The position numbers and the translations under genes are program-made. 64,000 bases of DNA, taken from contig JAUJPP010000012.1 in NCBI GenBank assembly GCA_030562195.1, positions 11,036,001-11,100,000 of the forward strand. Direction: 5' to 3'. Shown here piece by piece: positions 33,194 to 43,990 of the stretch (position 1 is the stretch's first letter; each line of letters opens with the position of its first letter). A model generated the notes under the pieces. The model did not search any database, was not told the DNA's origin, and was given only the letters and a program-made list of their open reading frames with translations. Source of the DNA: Nipponacmea schrenckii. Taxonomy: Eukaryota; Mollusca; Gastropoda; Lottiidae.

Positions 33194-35677
33194 GGAAGCT
33201 CGCTAGCCCAAACGGAAAGAGATAGACTATTTCTGTTTTCACCAATGGTTTTTATATGGGCTGGAATCAAAATTGAATGTCTAACATGAAATTTTCGCTA
33301 ACCCGAAAGTGGCTAATTGCATAATATGCAAATAAGATTTCAAGCTAGCTCGGGCCCTAATAGTCGCATCGGTCTGAAATTTACAGGATATAGAAAGATA
33401 GGCAGCGCAATTAAAACTACATCATCAAAATTTTTTGATCACTTCCGGTTTGGGCGTGGGGACTTCCGGTTTTTTCGTCTCATGTCGGGCGACCCTGCTT
33501 CCCATGTAATTCAAGATTCTAAACAAAAACAGTATATTTTAGCTATACTAAATGATTTTAATCCCTTGAGATGCAGAAAAATTAAATTGAATGTTGCGCA
33601 TGCGCAGTTTTCAAAAATGGCAAATTTTCTTAAAAATTTAATAAGTCCGCCAATTATTAACCGATTTTTATGATTTTGGTGTCTATCGAAACCTTGATAC
33701 TTTATCTAAAAAATGTTGGGAACAGAATTTTGATTTTCGAATTTGAATTCTTTTTATGCCCGTTCGAATTTTTCGAAAATTTAAAACTCTATATCTCGTG
33801 ACCTTGACCTTCAATGACCTTGACATTTGAGATGTAGAATGTCCTTGACCTCAGCTGTCTATAGATGTGCTGATATTGCATGACAAATATTAACTTCCGG
33901 TTTTATAGCCCACCGAAATCTGACTATTTTGCAATTTTGGACGGTTATGTTACACTTTCGGGCTCTAATGTTCGGATCGATCTGAAATTTACAGGATATA
34001 GATAGATACGCAACACAATTAAAAATATATCATCAACATTTTTTGATCACTTTCGGTTTGGGCGTGGGACTTCCGGTTTTTTTTTATCTCATTTCAGACG
34101 ACCCTACATCCCGTGTAATTCAAGAATGTAAGCAAAAACAGTATATATTAGCTATACAAAATAATTTGCATCCCTCGAGAAGAAAAAAAATTCAAATTGC
34201 TAGTTGCGCATGCGCCATTTTTCCGAGAATGGCAAATTTTCTTTAAAATTTAATTAGTCCGTCATTTATTATCCGATTTGTATGATTTTGGTATCTATCA
34301 AAACCTTGCTCCCTTATCTAAAGGATGTTTGAAACAGAATTTTGATTTTCGAACATGAATTTATTTCATGCCCGTTTGAATTTTTTGAAAATTTGAAATT
34401 CTATATCTTGTGACCTTCACCTTCAATGACCTTGAAATTTTCCATATAGAATGGCCTTGACCTCAGCTGTCTATAGATATGACAATATTGAATGAAAAAT
34501 ATCAACTTCTGGGTTTTATAGCCAACCGAATTCTGACATTTTTGAAACTTTGAACGGCAATATTACATTTCCTTACGAACACATTGACTTGAGATTTTCT
34601 GTTTTATTATAGCCTCAAAACTCTTCAATAAAGGATATATGCCAAAAGTGCAGAAGCATATTTTAAAAACTCCAGTACTAACATAAAATATATTCATCCC
34701 ACATCAATGTGGTATACATCATTGGACTCCAAATTAAATTGTCTCTTAAATGATATGCGACATGGTCGTTTTACCATGAAAATTTAAGCATTAATTTTAG
34801 ATAAATTAACAAAATAAATACCAATTTTGGGTTTTTTATTTCATAAAATCTGTTTCAAATTGATCAGTCAGGGTGTTAAAGGCTGTGATATAACATGTCA
34901 GTAAAACTGGTGGTTTAAATTTTCACACCTACTTGTCAAATCACTGAGCTGGGGAACAAATTAATCTGATTATGTAATTTCTTAAAATATTTCCATTCAA
35001 ATTCAAAACATACATCAAGTTAAAGAAGTAAATTCGCTTGTCATTGATCAGTTCGAATTTTGTTCGTATCTTAAATAGAAATGATTTTATAAAAAAATGT
35101 CAAATACAGTCATGTGAAGAGTAGCAGACATATAAGTCTTATAAAACACAGACGAACTATTGACCACTTTAGTCACGGTTCAACGCACACAGGTGGCCAA
35201 AGAGTAAATTAATCTAATGATATAATCTGATAACCCTAATAAAATTTATTTTTTTGTAAAATTTTTGCATACAAATTCAAAAAATATCTCTTTATAAAGC
35301 TGTGAATAAGCAAATTATCACATAGCTTGAATTTTCTCTCTATGTTAATTACAACCAAAGTTACAAAATAATGTTTAAATTTGAATATAGAGAGTTTAAA
35401 TTTCATGACAAATTGTCATCTTACTACCTACTTAAATTTTGGTTTGGAATTTATGTAAATATCCTACCGAAATCTTAAACATGTACAAAAATCTAATAAG
35501 GAACTGATAGTAGAAACTTATAGTAAAAAAAATTGCCTCTATAGCGAAAGGTTTATGCTTACAATTGTAGGCTGAAAAGTACCGGAATTCAAAGCTAGCA
35601 GGTTAGAAGTTTCAAAATGTTCGAAATCCATGGGATAACGCATAGTTGCCACGCTCGGAGCTGTTCACAGTTCTAGT
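33057..35677 (+). mobile_element. Helitron-like repeats, copy 3 (right arm of inverted pair)
   Basis: Begins with a duplicated hairpin word GCGTGGCAAATAAAATTTG then TCACGC (33065 and 33115), a T-run of about 40 and GGGAAGCTCGCTAGCCCAAA. Modules carry TGCGCATGCGCA at 33595-33606, a one-base variant at about 34204, and AGGTCA clusters. Unlike copy 4, it continues through about 1.1 kb of unrelated-looking AT-rich DNA (34560-35540). It ends CACAGTTCTAG then T at 35677. Non-coding. Confidence 0.55.
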
Positions 35678-35689
35678 TTTTTTTTTTTT

Positions 35690-35778
35690 TGCGTGGCAAA
35701 TAAAATTTGTCACGCTCTGTTTTCGTTCGGATTATTGCGTGGCAAATAAAATTTGTCACGCTCTGTTTTCGTTCGGAT

Positions 35779-35813
<35 letters not shown>

Positions 35814-37145
35814 GGAAGCTCGCTAGCCCAAACGGAAAAAGATAGACTATTTCGGTTTTCACCAATGGTTTTTATATGGGCTGGAATCAAAAATGAATAT
35901 CTAACATTAAATTTTCGCTAAACCGAAAGTGGCTAATTGCATAATATGCAAATAAGATTTCAAGCTAGCTCGGGCCCTAATAGTCGCATCGGTCTGAAAT
36001 TTACAGGATATAGATAGATAGGCAGCGCAATTAAAACTACATCATCAAAATTTTTTGATCACTTCCGGTTTGGGCGTGGGGACTTCCGGTTTTTTCGTCT
36101 CATGTCGGGCGACCCTGCTTCCGATGTAATTCAAGATTCTAAACAAAATCAGTATATTTTAGCTATACTAAATGATTTTAATCCCCTGAGATGAAGAAAA
36201 ATTAAATTGAATGTTGCGCATGCGCAGTTTTCAAAAATGGCAAATTTTCTTAAAAATTTAATAAGTCCGCCAATTATTAACCGATTTTTATGATTTTGGT
36301 GTTTATCGAAACCTTGATACTTTATCTAAAAAATGTTGGGAACAGAATTTTGATTTTCGAATTTGAATTTTTTTTATGCCCGTTCGAATTTTTCAAAAAT
36401 TTAAAACTCTATATCTCGTGACCTTGACCTTCAATGACCTTGACATTTGAGATGTAGAATGTCCTTGACCTCAGCTGTCTATAGATCTGCTGATATTGCA
36501 TGACAAATATTAACTTCCGGTTTTATAGCCCACAGAAATCTGACTATTTTGCAATTTTGGACGGTTATATTACACTTTCGGGCTCTAATGTTCGGATCTA
36601 TCTGAAATTTACAGGATATAGATAAATACGCAACACAATTAAAAATATATCATCAAAATTTTTTGATCACTTCCGGTTTGGGCGTGGGGACTTCCGGTTT
36701 TTTATCTCATTTCAGGCGACCCTACATCCCGTGTAATTCAAGAATGTAAGCAAAAACAGTATATATATTAGCTATACAAAATAATTTGTATCCCCCGAGA
36801 AGAAAAAAATTCCAATTGCTAGTTGCGCATGCGCCATTTTTCCGAGAATGGCAAATTTTCTTTAAAATTTAATTAGTCCGTCATTTATTATTTATGCCCG
36901 TTTGAATTTTTAAAAAATTTGAAATTCTAAATCTTGTGACCTTCACCTTCAATGACCTTGAAATTTTCCATATAGAATGGCCTTGACATCAGCTGTCTAT
37001 AGATCTAACAATATTGTTACGCTTGTTCCACAATTGGAGGCTGAAAAGTACCGGAATTGAAAGCTAGCAGGTTAGAAGTTTCAAAATGTTCGAAATCCAT
37101 GGGATAACGCATAGTTGCCACGCTCGGAGCTGTTCACAGTTCTAG
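35690..37145 (+). mobile_element. Helitron-like repeat, copy 4
   Basis: Same layout as copy 3: duplicated GCGTGGCAAAT hairpin (35690 and 35734), T-run, GGGAAGCTCGCTAG, two modules (palindrome at 36215-36226) and terminus CACAGTTCTAG then T at 37145. About 1.3 kb from T-run to CTAG, which may be the basic full length of the family. Confidence 0.6.
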
Positions 37146-38549
37146 TTTTTTTTTGTTTTTTTTTTTTTTTTTGGGAAGCTCGCTAGCCCAAACGGAAAAA
37201 GATAGACTATTTTTGTTTTCACCAATGGTTTTTATATGGGCTGGAATCAAAAATGAATATCTAACATAAAATTTTCGCTAACCCGAAAGTGGCTAATTGC
37301 ATAATATGCAAATAAGATTTCAAGCTAGCTCGGGCCCTAATAGTCGCATCGGTCTGAAATTTACAGGATATAGATAGATAGGCAGCGCAATTAAAACTAC
37401 ATCATCAAAATTTTTTGATCACTTCCGGTTTGGGCGTGGGGACTTCCGGTTTTTTCGTCTCATGTCGGGCGACCCTGCTTCCCATGTAATTCACGATTCT
37501 AAACAAAAACAGTATATTTTAGCTATACTAAATGATTTTAATCCCCTGAGATGCAGAAAAATTAAATTGAATGTTGCGCATGCGCAGTTTTCAAAAACAG
37601 CAAATTTTCTCAAAAATTTAATAAGTCCGCCAATTATTAACCGATTTTTATGATTTTGGTGTCTATCGAAACCTTGATATTTATCTAAAAAATGTTGGGA
37701 ACAGAATTTTGATTTTCGAATTTGAATTTTTTCTATGCCCGTTCGAATTTTTCGAAAATTTAAAACTCTATACCTCGTGACCTTGACCTTCAATGACCTT
37801 GACATTTGAGATGTAGAATATCCTTGACCTCAGCTGTCTATAGATGTGCTGATATTGCATGACAAATATTAACTTCCGGTTTTATAGCCCACCGAAATCT
37901 GACTATTTTGCAATTTTGGACGGTTATGTTACACTTTCGGGCTCTAATGTTCGGATCGATCTGAAATTTACAGGATATAGATAGATACGCAACACAATTA
38001 AAAAAATATCATCAAAATTTTTTGATCACTTTCGGTTTGGGCGTGGGGACTTCCGTTTTTTTTATCTCATTTCAGGCGACCCTACATCCCGTGTAATTCA
38101 AGAATGTAAGCAAAAACAGTATATATTAGCTATACAAAATAATTTGCTAGTTGCGCATGCGCCATTTTTCCGAGAATGGCAAATTTTCTTTAAAATTTAA
38201 TTAGTCCGTCATTTATTATCCGATTAGTATGATTTTGGTATCTATCAAAACCTTGCTCCCTTATCTAAAGGATGTTTGAAACAGAATTTTGATTTTCGAA
38301 CATAAATTTATTTTTTGCCCGTTTGAATTTTTTGAAAAATTTTAAATTCTATATCTTGTGACCTTCCCCTTCAATGACCTTGAAATTTTCCATATAGAAT
38401 GGCCTTGACCTCAGCTGTCTATAGATATGACAATATTGAATGAAAAATATCAACTTCTGGGTTTTATAGCCAACCGAATTCTGACATTTTAGAAACTTTG
38501 AACGGCAATATTACATTTCCTTATGAACACATTAACTTGAGATTTTCTG
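37146..38549 (+). mobile_element. Helitron-like repeat, copy 5, runs into the gap
   Basis: Inserted at the T-run directly after copy 4. T-run and GGGAAGCTCGCTAG at 37160-37185, palindrome at 37575-37586, AGGTCA cluster at 37778-37806. It continues into the assembly gap. Nearly identical to copy 4 over its first module, so recent. Confidence 0.55.
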
Positions 38550-39049
38550 NNNNNNNNNNNNNNNNNNNNNNNNNNNNNNNNNNNNNNNNNNNNNNNNNNN
38601 NNNNNNNNNNNNNNNNNNNNNNNNNNNNNNNNNNNNNNNNNNNNNNNNNNNNNNNNNNNNNNNNNNNNNNNNNNNNNNNNNNNNNNNNNNNNNNNNNNNN
38701 NNNNNNNNNNNNNNNNNNNNNNNNNNNNNNNNNNNNNNNNNNNNNNNNNNNNNNNNNNNNNNNNNNNNNNNNNNNNNNNNNNNNNNNNNNNNNNNNNNNN
38801 NNNNNNNNNNNNNNNNNNNNNNNNNNNNNNNNNNNNNNNNNNNNNNNNNNNNNNNNNNNNNNNNNNNNNNNNNNNNNNNNNNNNNNNNNNNNNNNNNNNN
38901 NNNNNNNNNNNNNNNNNNNNNNNNNNNNNNNNNNNNNNNNNNNNNNNNNNNNNNNNNNNNNNNNNNNNNNNNNNNNNNNNNNNNNNNNNNNNNNNNNNNN
39001 NNNNNNNNNNNNNNNNNNNNNNNNNNNNNNNNNNNNNNNNNNNNNNNNN
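38550..39049. other. Assembly gap (500 N)
   Basis: Second placeholder gap. It lies between the minus-strand receptor and the start of the plus-strand phosphatase gene, inside near-identical repeats, which is the likely reason for the break. Confidence 0.99.
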
Positions 39050-39834
39050 TGTTGGTTATGTACAGCAGTTATCAGTTATAGATCTTAGAATTTTTACGAT
39101 CCGTAAATTATAACTGCTATATTGATGTAATTTGGAGGTATAATCAGAAATAAATCGCTCTAGGAGTAAGCTCTACTAACTCAATGCAATAAATACGTTA
39201 TGCAAAGATATTTTACATTTGCGGAGCAAAATTTCCTACATAAATAGATATTCCAATTCAATTACAATATCAGCTTTGTGTAGTAACCATGCATAACTAT
39301 TATATATATCATATTCATGTACATTTATATGTTATTAAACTCCTAAAATACATTACCAAAACTTGACAGATGAGTTTGAACAAAGATATAATATACTTCC
39401 TTATTCTGATATGCGATATCCGATCTGTGTTTAATTGTGGATATTCTAATAACAAAACTGCTAGGGAAGTAATTTGGAGGAATATTTTGACATGGTAAGT
39501 TTTTATAATATACTTATAATTTAAGGGAATAATTCAGTCTTTATTTGTTATACCTGGGGTAATTGTACGAGTTAGCTCTAGCTTACTTACTTAGGGTTTT
39601 GTCGATACAAATTTTCCACGCGGTCCCTCTTTCCCAGTTAGTGATGGGTGGGGCTGTTGATATTGTGGTATAAGGGTCTAGTTATTTTAGTTAGATTATA
39701 CTAAGATGAGGTCCCGTATCTTCAAAGTGTTCACCTTTAAGAACATTGACAATTTCCTCATAGCTCATTGCATGATGTTGAGAACAAAGCTGATCGACGT
39801 AAAATTCATTTTATTTACACTTTAGATTGTAACA

Positions 39835-39883
39835 ATGTGGAAGTTGGTAGCTGTAATATTTTGTATTATAACCTATATTCAAT
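39835..39883 (+). CDS. Phosphatase gene 1, signal-peptide exon
   Basis: ATG opens MWKLVAVIFCIITYIQ, a short hydrophobic signal peptide, and splices after phase 1 at GTAAGT; the split codon completes a Cys with the next exon. The upstream 20 bases (ACACTTTAGATTGTAACAAT) are almost identical to those before the second copy at 62009, supporting this start. Confidence 0.75.
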
Positions 39884-39896
39884 GTAAGTTTGTAAA

Positions 39897-40330
39897 GGTG
39901 GGTTTACTTCTTACGGCAAAACGCTTTTATACGCTGGGATATGGCGTTTGCAAACACCGGCAATTCAACCAATCACGAGTAGCTATTGTACAAAACAGAC
40001 AAGTAGTGATTTGGATCTTTTCTTCAAACATGGACAACGTTGATAACACAGTTTAGAGGTTGATAATTGAGGTTGAAAAAAGTGTTTGAACGTGACAACC
40101 CGGTCTGATTTTAAAGACCAGATGAAGAAGGAAAATGTGTCCAGGGGGGTTTGGGTCTTGTAGGTGATATATGACTGCGATAGTTTTGAGCTGCCTCCTT
40201 ATCGTGGTGAAAATCCGCGAAGACTAGGAAAAGGTCGGGCGTTAGCGGGCGTTTACTCGCCACTGACCGGCGTAACGTTGTATGGCGTTAAACGGCGTTT
40301 GACGGCGTAAAAAGTATAAACCCAGCTTAA
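39897..40330. mobile_element. Small inverted-repeat element in intron 1
   Basis: Ends GTGGGTTTAC and TATAAACCCAG are inverted; interior rich in GGCGTT/AACGCC words (about 40220-40315). The second gene copy lacks it just after its first exon, so it inserted after the duplication. Non-coding. Confidence 0.45.
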
Positions 40331-40889
40331 GTCACTATACCAATCAATATAATATTGAAATATTAAATACTAATCTAACAAGGAAGTATAAAAAGTCACC
40401 CCTTTTTATCTCTAGCCAATTAAATGAACACTATTTATTTATTAGATTGACTCGACTTGAACCCCTCTTTTGCGACAAGCACTTTTTTTTGGATATACAA
40501 TCGACATCAGTGGGCTAGTTTTAGAAGTTACATGAAAGTTCTGAACTGACGATTGTTGAATCCTGTCAAAATGTTAGACGGTTAATAACATTTTTTCTTA
40601 TCATGATTGTCTTGAAATGACTTTTCAATGTTGCTGATTGAAAATACTTTTGTTGTTTCATGATAACGATCTTTCACGAATATATTTCAAACATTAAGGT
40701 CCATAATTGAAGATGTTAAACTTCCATGTGTTTTTATAGACATTCTTTTACATACGATTTCAAATCTATAGTAGTAAACACAAAGCGCTGTCACATTGTT
40801 ATTGTTTATCCGTAAAACATAGTCTGTAGAAATTAATATTATTAAGTGTGTATTATATTATTAAGCCTGTATTATATCATTAAATACAG

Positions 40890-41015
40890 GTGTTAAGTTA
40901 GGAAAAGATAATAGTTATATCTGTCACTGTAATAATGATGAACAATGTAATACAGTAAATGGTGTATGTGGTGGAGGTTGTGCTAGAGGATGGTCTGGTG
41001 TATCTTGTCAAAAAC
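40890..41015 (+). CDS. Phosphatase gene 1, first EGF-like exon
   Basis: Encodes VKLGKDNSYICHCNNDEQCN, TVNGVCGGGCARGWSGVSCQ. Phase 1 both sides (AAATACAG acceptor, GTAAGA donor). A short EGF-like module that lacks the YG..C part. The copy at 62569 differs only at a few codons (for example K to E in KLGKD). Confidence 0.75.
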
Positions 41016-41187
41016 GTAAGAATTAGGTATTGATGTTGGGTGAGCACTACATGGAGTGTGAAATATACTATTTTGATTTTATTATATCTGACTTTTTAAA
41101 ATCAATTGATTACATCGTGTTTCATGTGAAATTTTATAGTAACAGATTTTTACTGAACTATTTTGAAAAGTTGGATTCATTTTACAG

Positions 41188-42301
41188 AGAATGTAGCACT
41201 TGGTAAACCATCAAGTCAGGTTGATATCCAAGGAAACAGAACTTCTGATTTAGCTGTAGATGGTGATAGAAGTACTACTATACTTGACAAATGTTCTGAT
41301 ACCAGTAGTGGTAATTCTACTAGATGGTGGAGAGTTGATCTACAAGAAGAATATCCTATTAAACATATTACCATTTATTATCGATCTGAACGTAAGACTA
41401 AATAAAAAATGTAAACTACGCGAACATAATACACATTCTATTTTAAAAAATAAATCTTTTATAATGGAGATTTGGGACAAGCCAGACTTAAAGGTTGAAG
41501 AACATAAGGTGTGATCAGCTCAACAATAATCAAAGATTGGACGCTGAGCATGTTTTACAGACAGAATTTCTAATGAGAAAAATCATGTTTTATATCGTTC
41601 CACAGAAAAATAAAAAGTAATAGAAAGTAATAATCATGAAAATAGTTACATTATTTTGTGTTTCAGCTGGCTGGTGTAAGTAAAAATATTACTCTACTGT
41701 ATCACTGATATACTATTATAGTAACGTTTATTCCTTAAACAATGTCCAATTACATTCAAAGAAAAGAAATATTCAAAAGCTTTGTAATGAAATACTTGCA
41801 ATATTGCATAAATGACTTCCTCATATAAAATTTCCTGAGCTGCTACAAATGTATATTTTTCGTTATTTGAGGTTCGAATCGTTTTTAATTATATTTTATT
41901 TAATTACTAGTCGACGCTCATAAATGTTTTTATCATAAGTTTTTGGGGATATAATTTATAACATACGATAGTTAAATTTTACTACAAATCTGCATGCGTC
42001 TGCATTATATATATCAATAACACAAAATCGTCATTACCCAATGTCCATAAGTGCAAAGGGTAACCACCAGCATATTTTTCAACTATATTTCCAGCCTTAG
42101 GATCATTGTTAGGATTTTCACTACACATTAATAAAGAGAATGAAGAACCAGAACTATTTTATAAAGATAATACAAACAGTAAAGAGGCAATAAACAATAT
42201 AGAGTGTAGTCAGGTTATAACTGGTCGTTATGTTAATATCAGTAATTTTCATACAAATCAAGATGCCAGATATTTAGTTTTATGTGAAGTGGAAATACTT
42301 G
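41188..42301 (+). CDS. Phosphatase gene 1, F-type-lectin-like domain (exons 41188-41391 and 42095-42301)
   Basis: The first exon encodes NVALGKPSSQ, ASDLAVDGDR-type sequence (SDLAVDGDRSTTILDKCSDT) and RWWRVDLQEEYPIKHITIYY; the second gives LLGFSLHI, then ITGRYVNI and YLVLCEVEIL. This is the order of the fucolectin/F5-8C-like fold. In fucose-binding members the segment after the Cys reads CxHT with a His ligand, but here it is CSDT, so fucose binding may be lost. A 9-base exon at 41667-41675 (CTGGCTGGT between AG and GTAAGT) would keep the frame and might be a microexon. Confidence 0.7.
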
Positions 42302-42506
42302 GTAAGTTTGGATTAAATATAAACGAACGTACTTCATGTTAATATAAGGCCATTTTGATAACCGAGATATACTTTTTATACATGAAATTATATATGTCCT
42401 GATATGGTAATTAAACAGACTGTTACCTGAACATCGCGAGATTTCAGTTATTTGTTTATTTCTTCAAGCATGACTTTTGTTTTGATAAATTCTAATTAAT
42501 TTTCAG

Positions 42507-42620
42507 TATGTTCTGTAGGAACGTTTGGTTCAGATTGTTTAAATAATGAAAGATGTTCAGAGACTGGTCATTGTTTCGGTGGATGTGCTGATGGGTGGAC
42601 AGGAACAACTTGTAGTCAAA
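42507..42620 (+). CDS. Phosphatase gene 1, EGF-like exon
   Basis: Acceptor TTTTCAG, donor GTAATG, phase 1. Encodes CSVGTFGSDCLNNERCSETG, HCFGGCADGWTGTTCSQ. Complete compact module. Confidence 0.7.
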
Positions 42621-42982
42621 GTAATGTATTGTAATAAACTATATGACAAAAATATATAACTTTGTTTATATTAGCTGAATTTCAAGATGTATAGACGTTT
42701 TGGGCTAAAGTTGTCTGGCTGAAAATTGGAATGATACAAACTAATGATATCAAATTGAGAATTAATATTCCCAATACAGAAAACATCTTTACAATTTATC
42801 TTCTAAATACATGCGTGCTTCATGTGTGTAAACATACACGATGTGCCTGTGCAAATCTGCTATCGTTTAAAATATTATAGACAAACTCGGTTGTGTCACA
42901 TTGATCTCAGTTCTGATCTGGACATTTATCAAACTTTATCACTTTCATAATACGCTGTTATTTTTCTCTGTTTATTCTTTAG

Positions 42983-43126
42983 AATGCACTGAAGGTTTAT
43001 ATGGTGATGGTTGTCAGAAGAAATGTAGTAACAGAAAATGTCTATACAATTCACCATGTGATCATGTAAGAGGAGAATGTATTGGTGGATGTTCTGATGG
43101 TTTTATATTACCAGACTGTTCTAAAG
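42983..43126 (+). CDS. Phosphatase gene 1, EGF-like exon
   Basis: Acceptor TTCTTTAG, donor GTACTC, phase 1. Encodes CTEGLYGDGCQKKCSNRKC, LYNSPCDHVRGECIGGC and SDGFILPDCSK, an eight-cysteine Draper-type module. Confidence 0.7.
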
Positions 43127-43265
43127 GTACTCTTTTTTAACATTGTCACAGTAAATGAAGTTAAGGTCCTTAATATCAATTGTTATTGAAAGAGAAACTT
43201 CTTAATGGGCGCGTTTTTTTTTCTGAATAAACAATATCATTATTTTTCATCGTTTCTTTTTATAG

Positions 43266-43343
43266 CTTGTGATAATGATATGTACAGTGCTGGATGTTTA
43301 AAACTATGTTCTGATGGTTATATATTACCAGACTGTTCTAAAG
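43266..43343 (+). pseudogene. Recombinant partial EGF exon
   Basis: 26 codons: ACDNDMYSAGCLKLC and then SDGYILPDCSK. The first part matches the start of the exon at 46790 (ACDNDRYGAGCSKL). The second part and the following intron (GGTACTCTT...ACAGTAAATGAAGTT) match the end of the exon at 42983. It looks like an unequal recombination product, about half a module long, still in phase. Confidence 0.6.
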
Positions 43344-43768
43344 GTACTCTTATTTGACATTGTTACAGTAAATGAAGTTTTATGACCTAAATTTCTTTTT
43401 ATTTTTCGGTTAACGAAGATGATTGTCGTCAATTAACTCTGATGCACAATAGCAATTCATGGATTACAATTGATTTATTTTGGAAGAGAAACCTGCTCAT
43501 TGCGTAACCAAGGTCCCAGTTTGTTCCAAATGTCAATGTCATTTTCGATTTTTTTCAGCTGGCTGTAGCAATATTTCTACATGTCGTGGCAACATTGTAA
43601 ATAAATATAATTGATTATTATTATTATTATTATTATCAAGAAAATTATATTAAAATGGGGAACCAAACTCAAATTATCTGCCCCTGAAGATGGCGCCACC
43701 GACTAGGGTCCCGGAAGTCGACATCACGCTTACTGACAGCCATACTTCCACTAATACGCGATCGTGAA

Positions 43769-43990
43769 TCATGCCTATAACTTGTTATTGTGTTCCGGGA
43801 TGTTCGAAGACGGGAGGACTTTTGTTTCCCACTGAAAATATTCGTCGGAAACAGTGAATTGTGGCCGTAAGCAGGCGGAAATCTTTGAAAGGAGATACAC
43901 TGTGGCCCACTTCGTCCAGTGTCGACTGCAAGTGCAAGGAATGGAAAGGAGTGGAATTTACGTCCTCCGGCAAGTGTTTGCTTTATTAGA
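43769..43990 (+). pseudogene. THAP zinc-finger remnant
   Basis: Starts MPITCYCVPGCSKTGGLLFP, then TENIRRKQ, a TGA stop where THAP domains have Trp, then VSRRKSLKGDTLWPTSSS. The C-x4-C spacing near the start, a basic helix and the WP-S run follow the THAP pattern; the later Cys-His pair is not clear. A single substitution (TGG to TGA) explains the stop. Confidence 0.55.

Noticed and set aside
37491..37805. 104-codon minus-strand frame in repeat copy 5
   Set aside because: Repeated with shifts and stops in the other copies of the same non-coding repeat; chance opening.
38498..39088. Open frame crossing the second gap
   Set aside because: Artefact of the 500 N; flanks are Helitron-like repeat.
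41260..41514. 84-codon plus-strand frame
   Set aside because: Out-of-frame shadow of the lectin-like exon that runs on into the intron.
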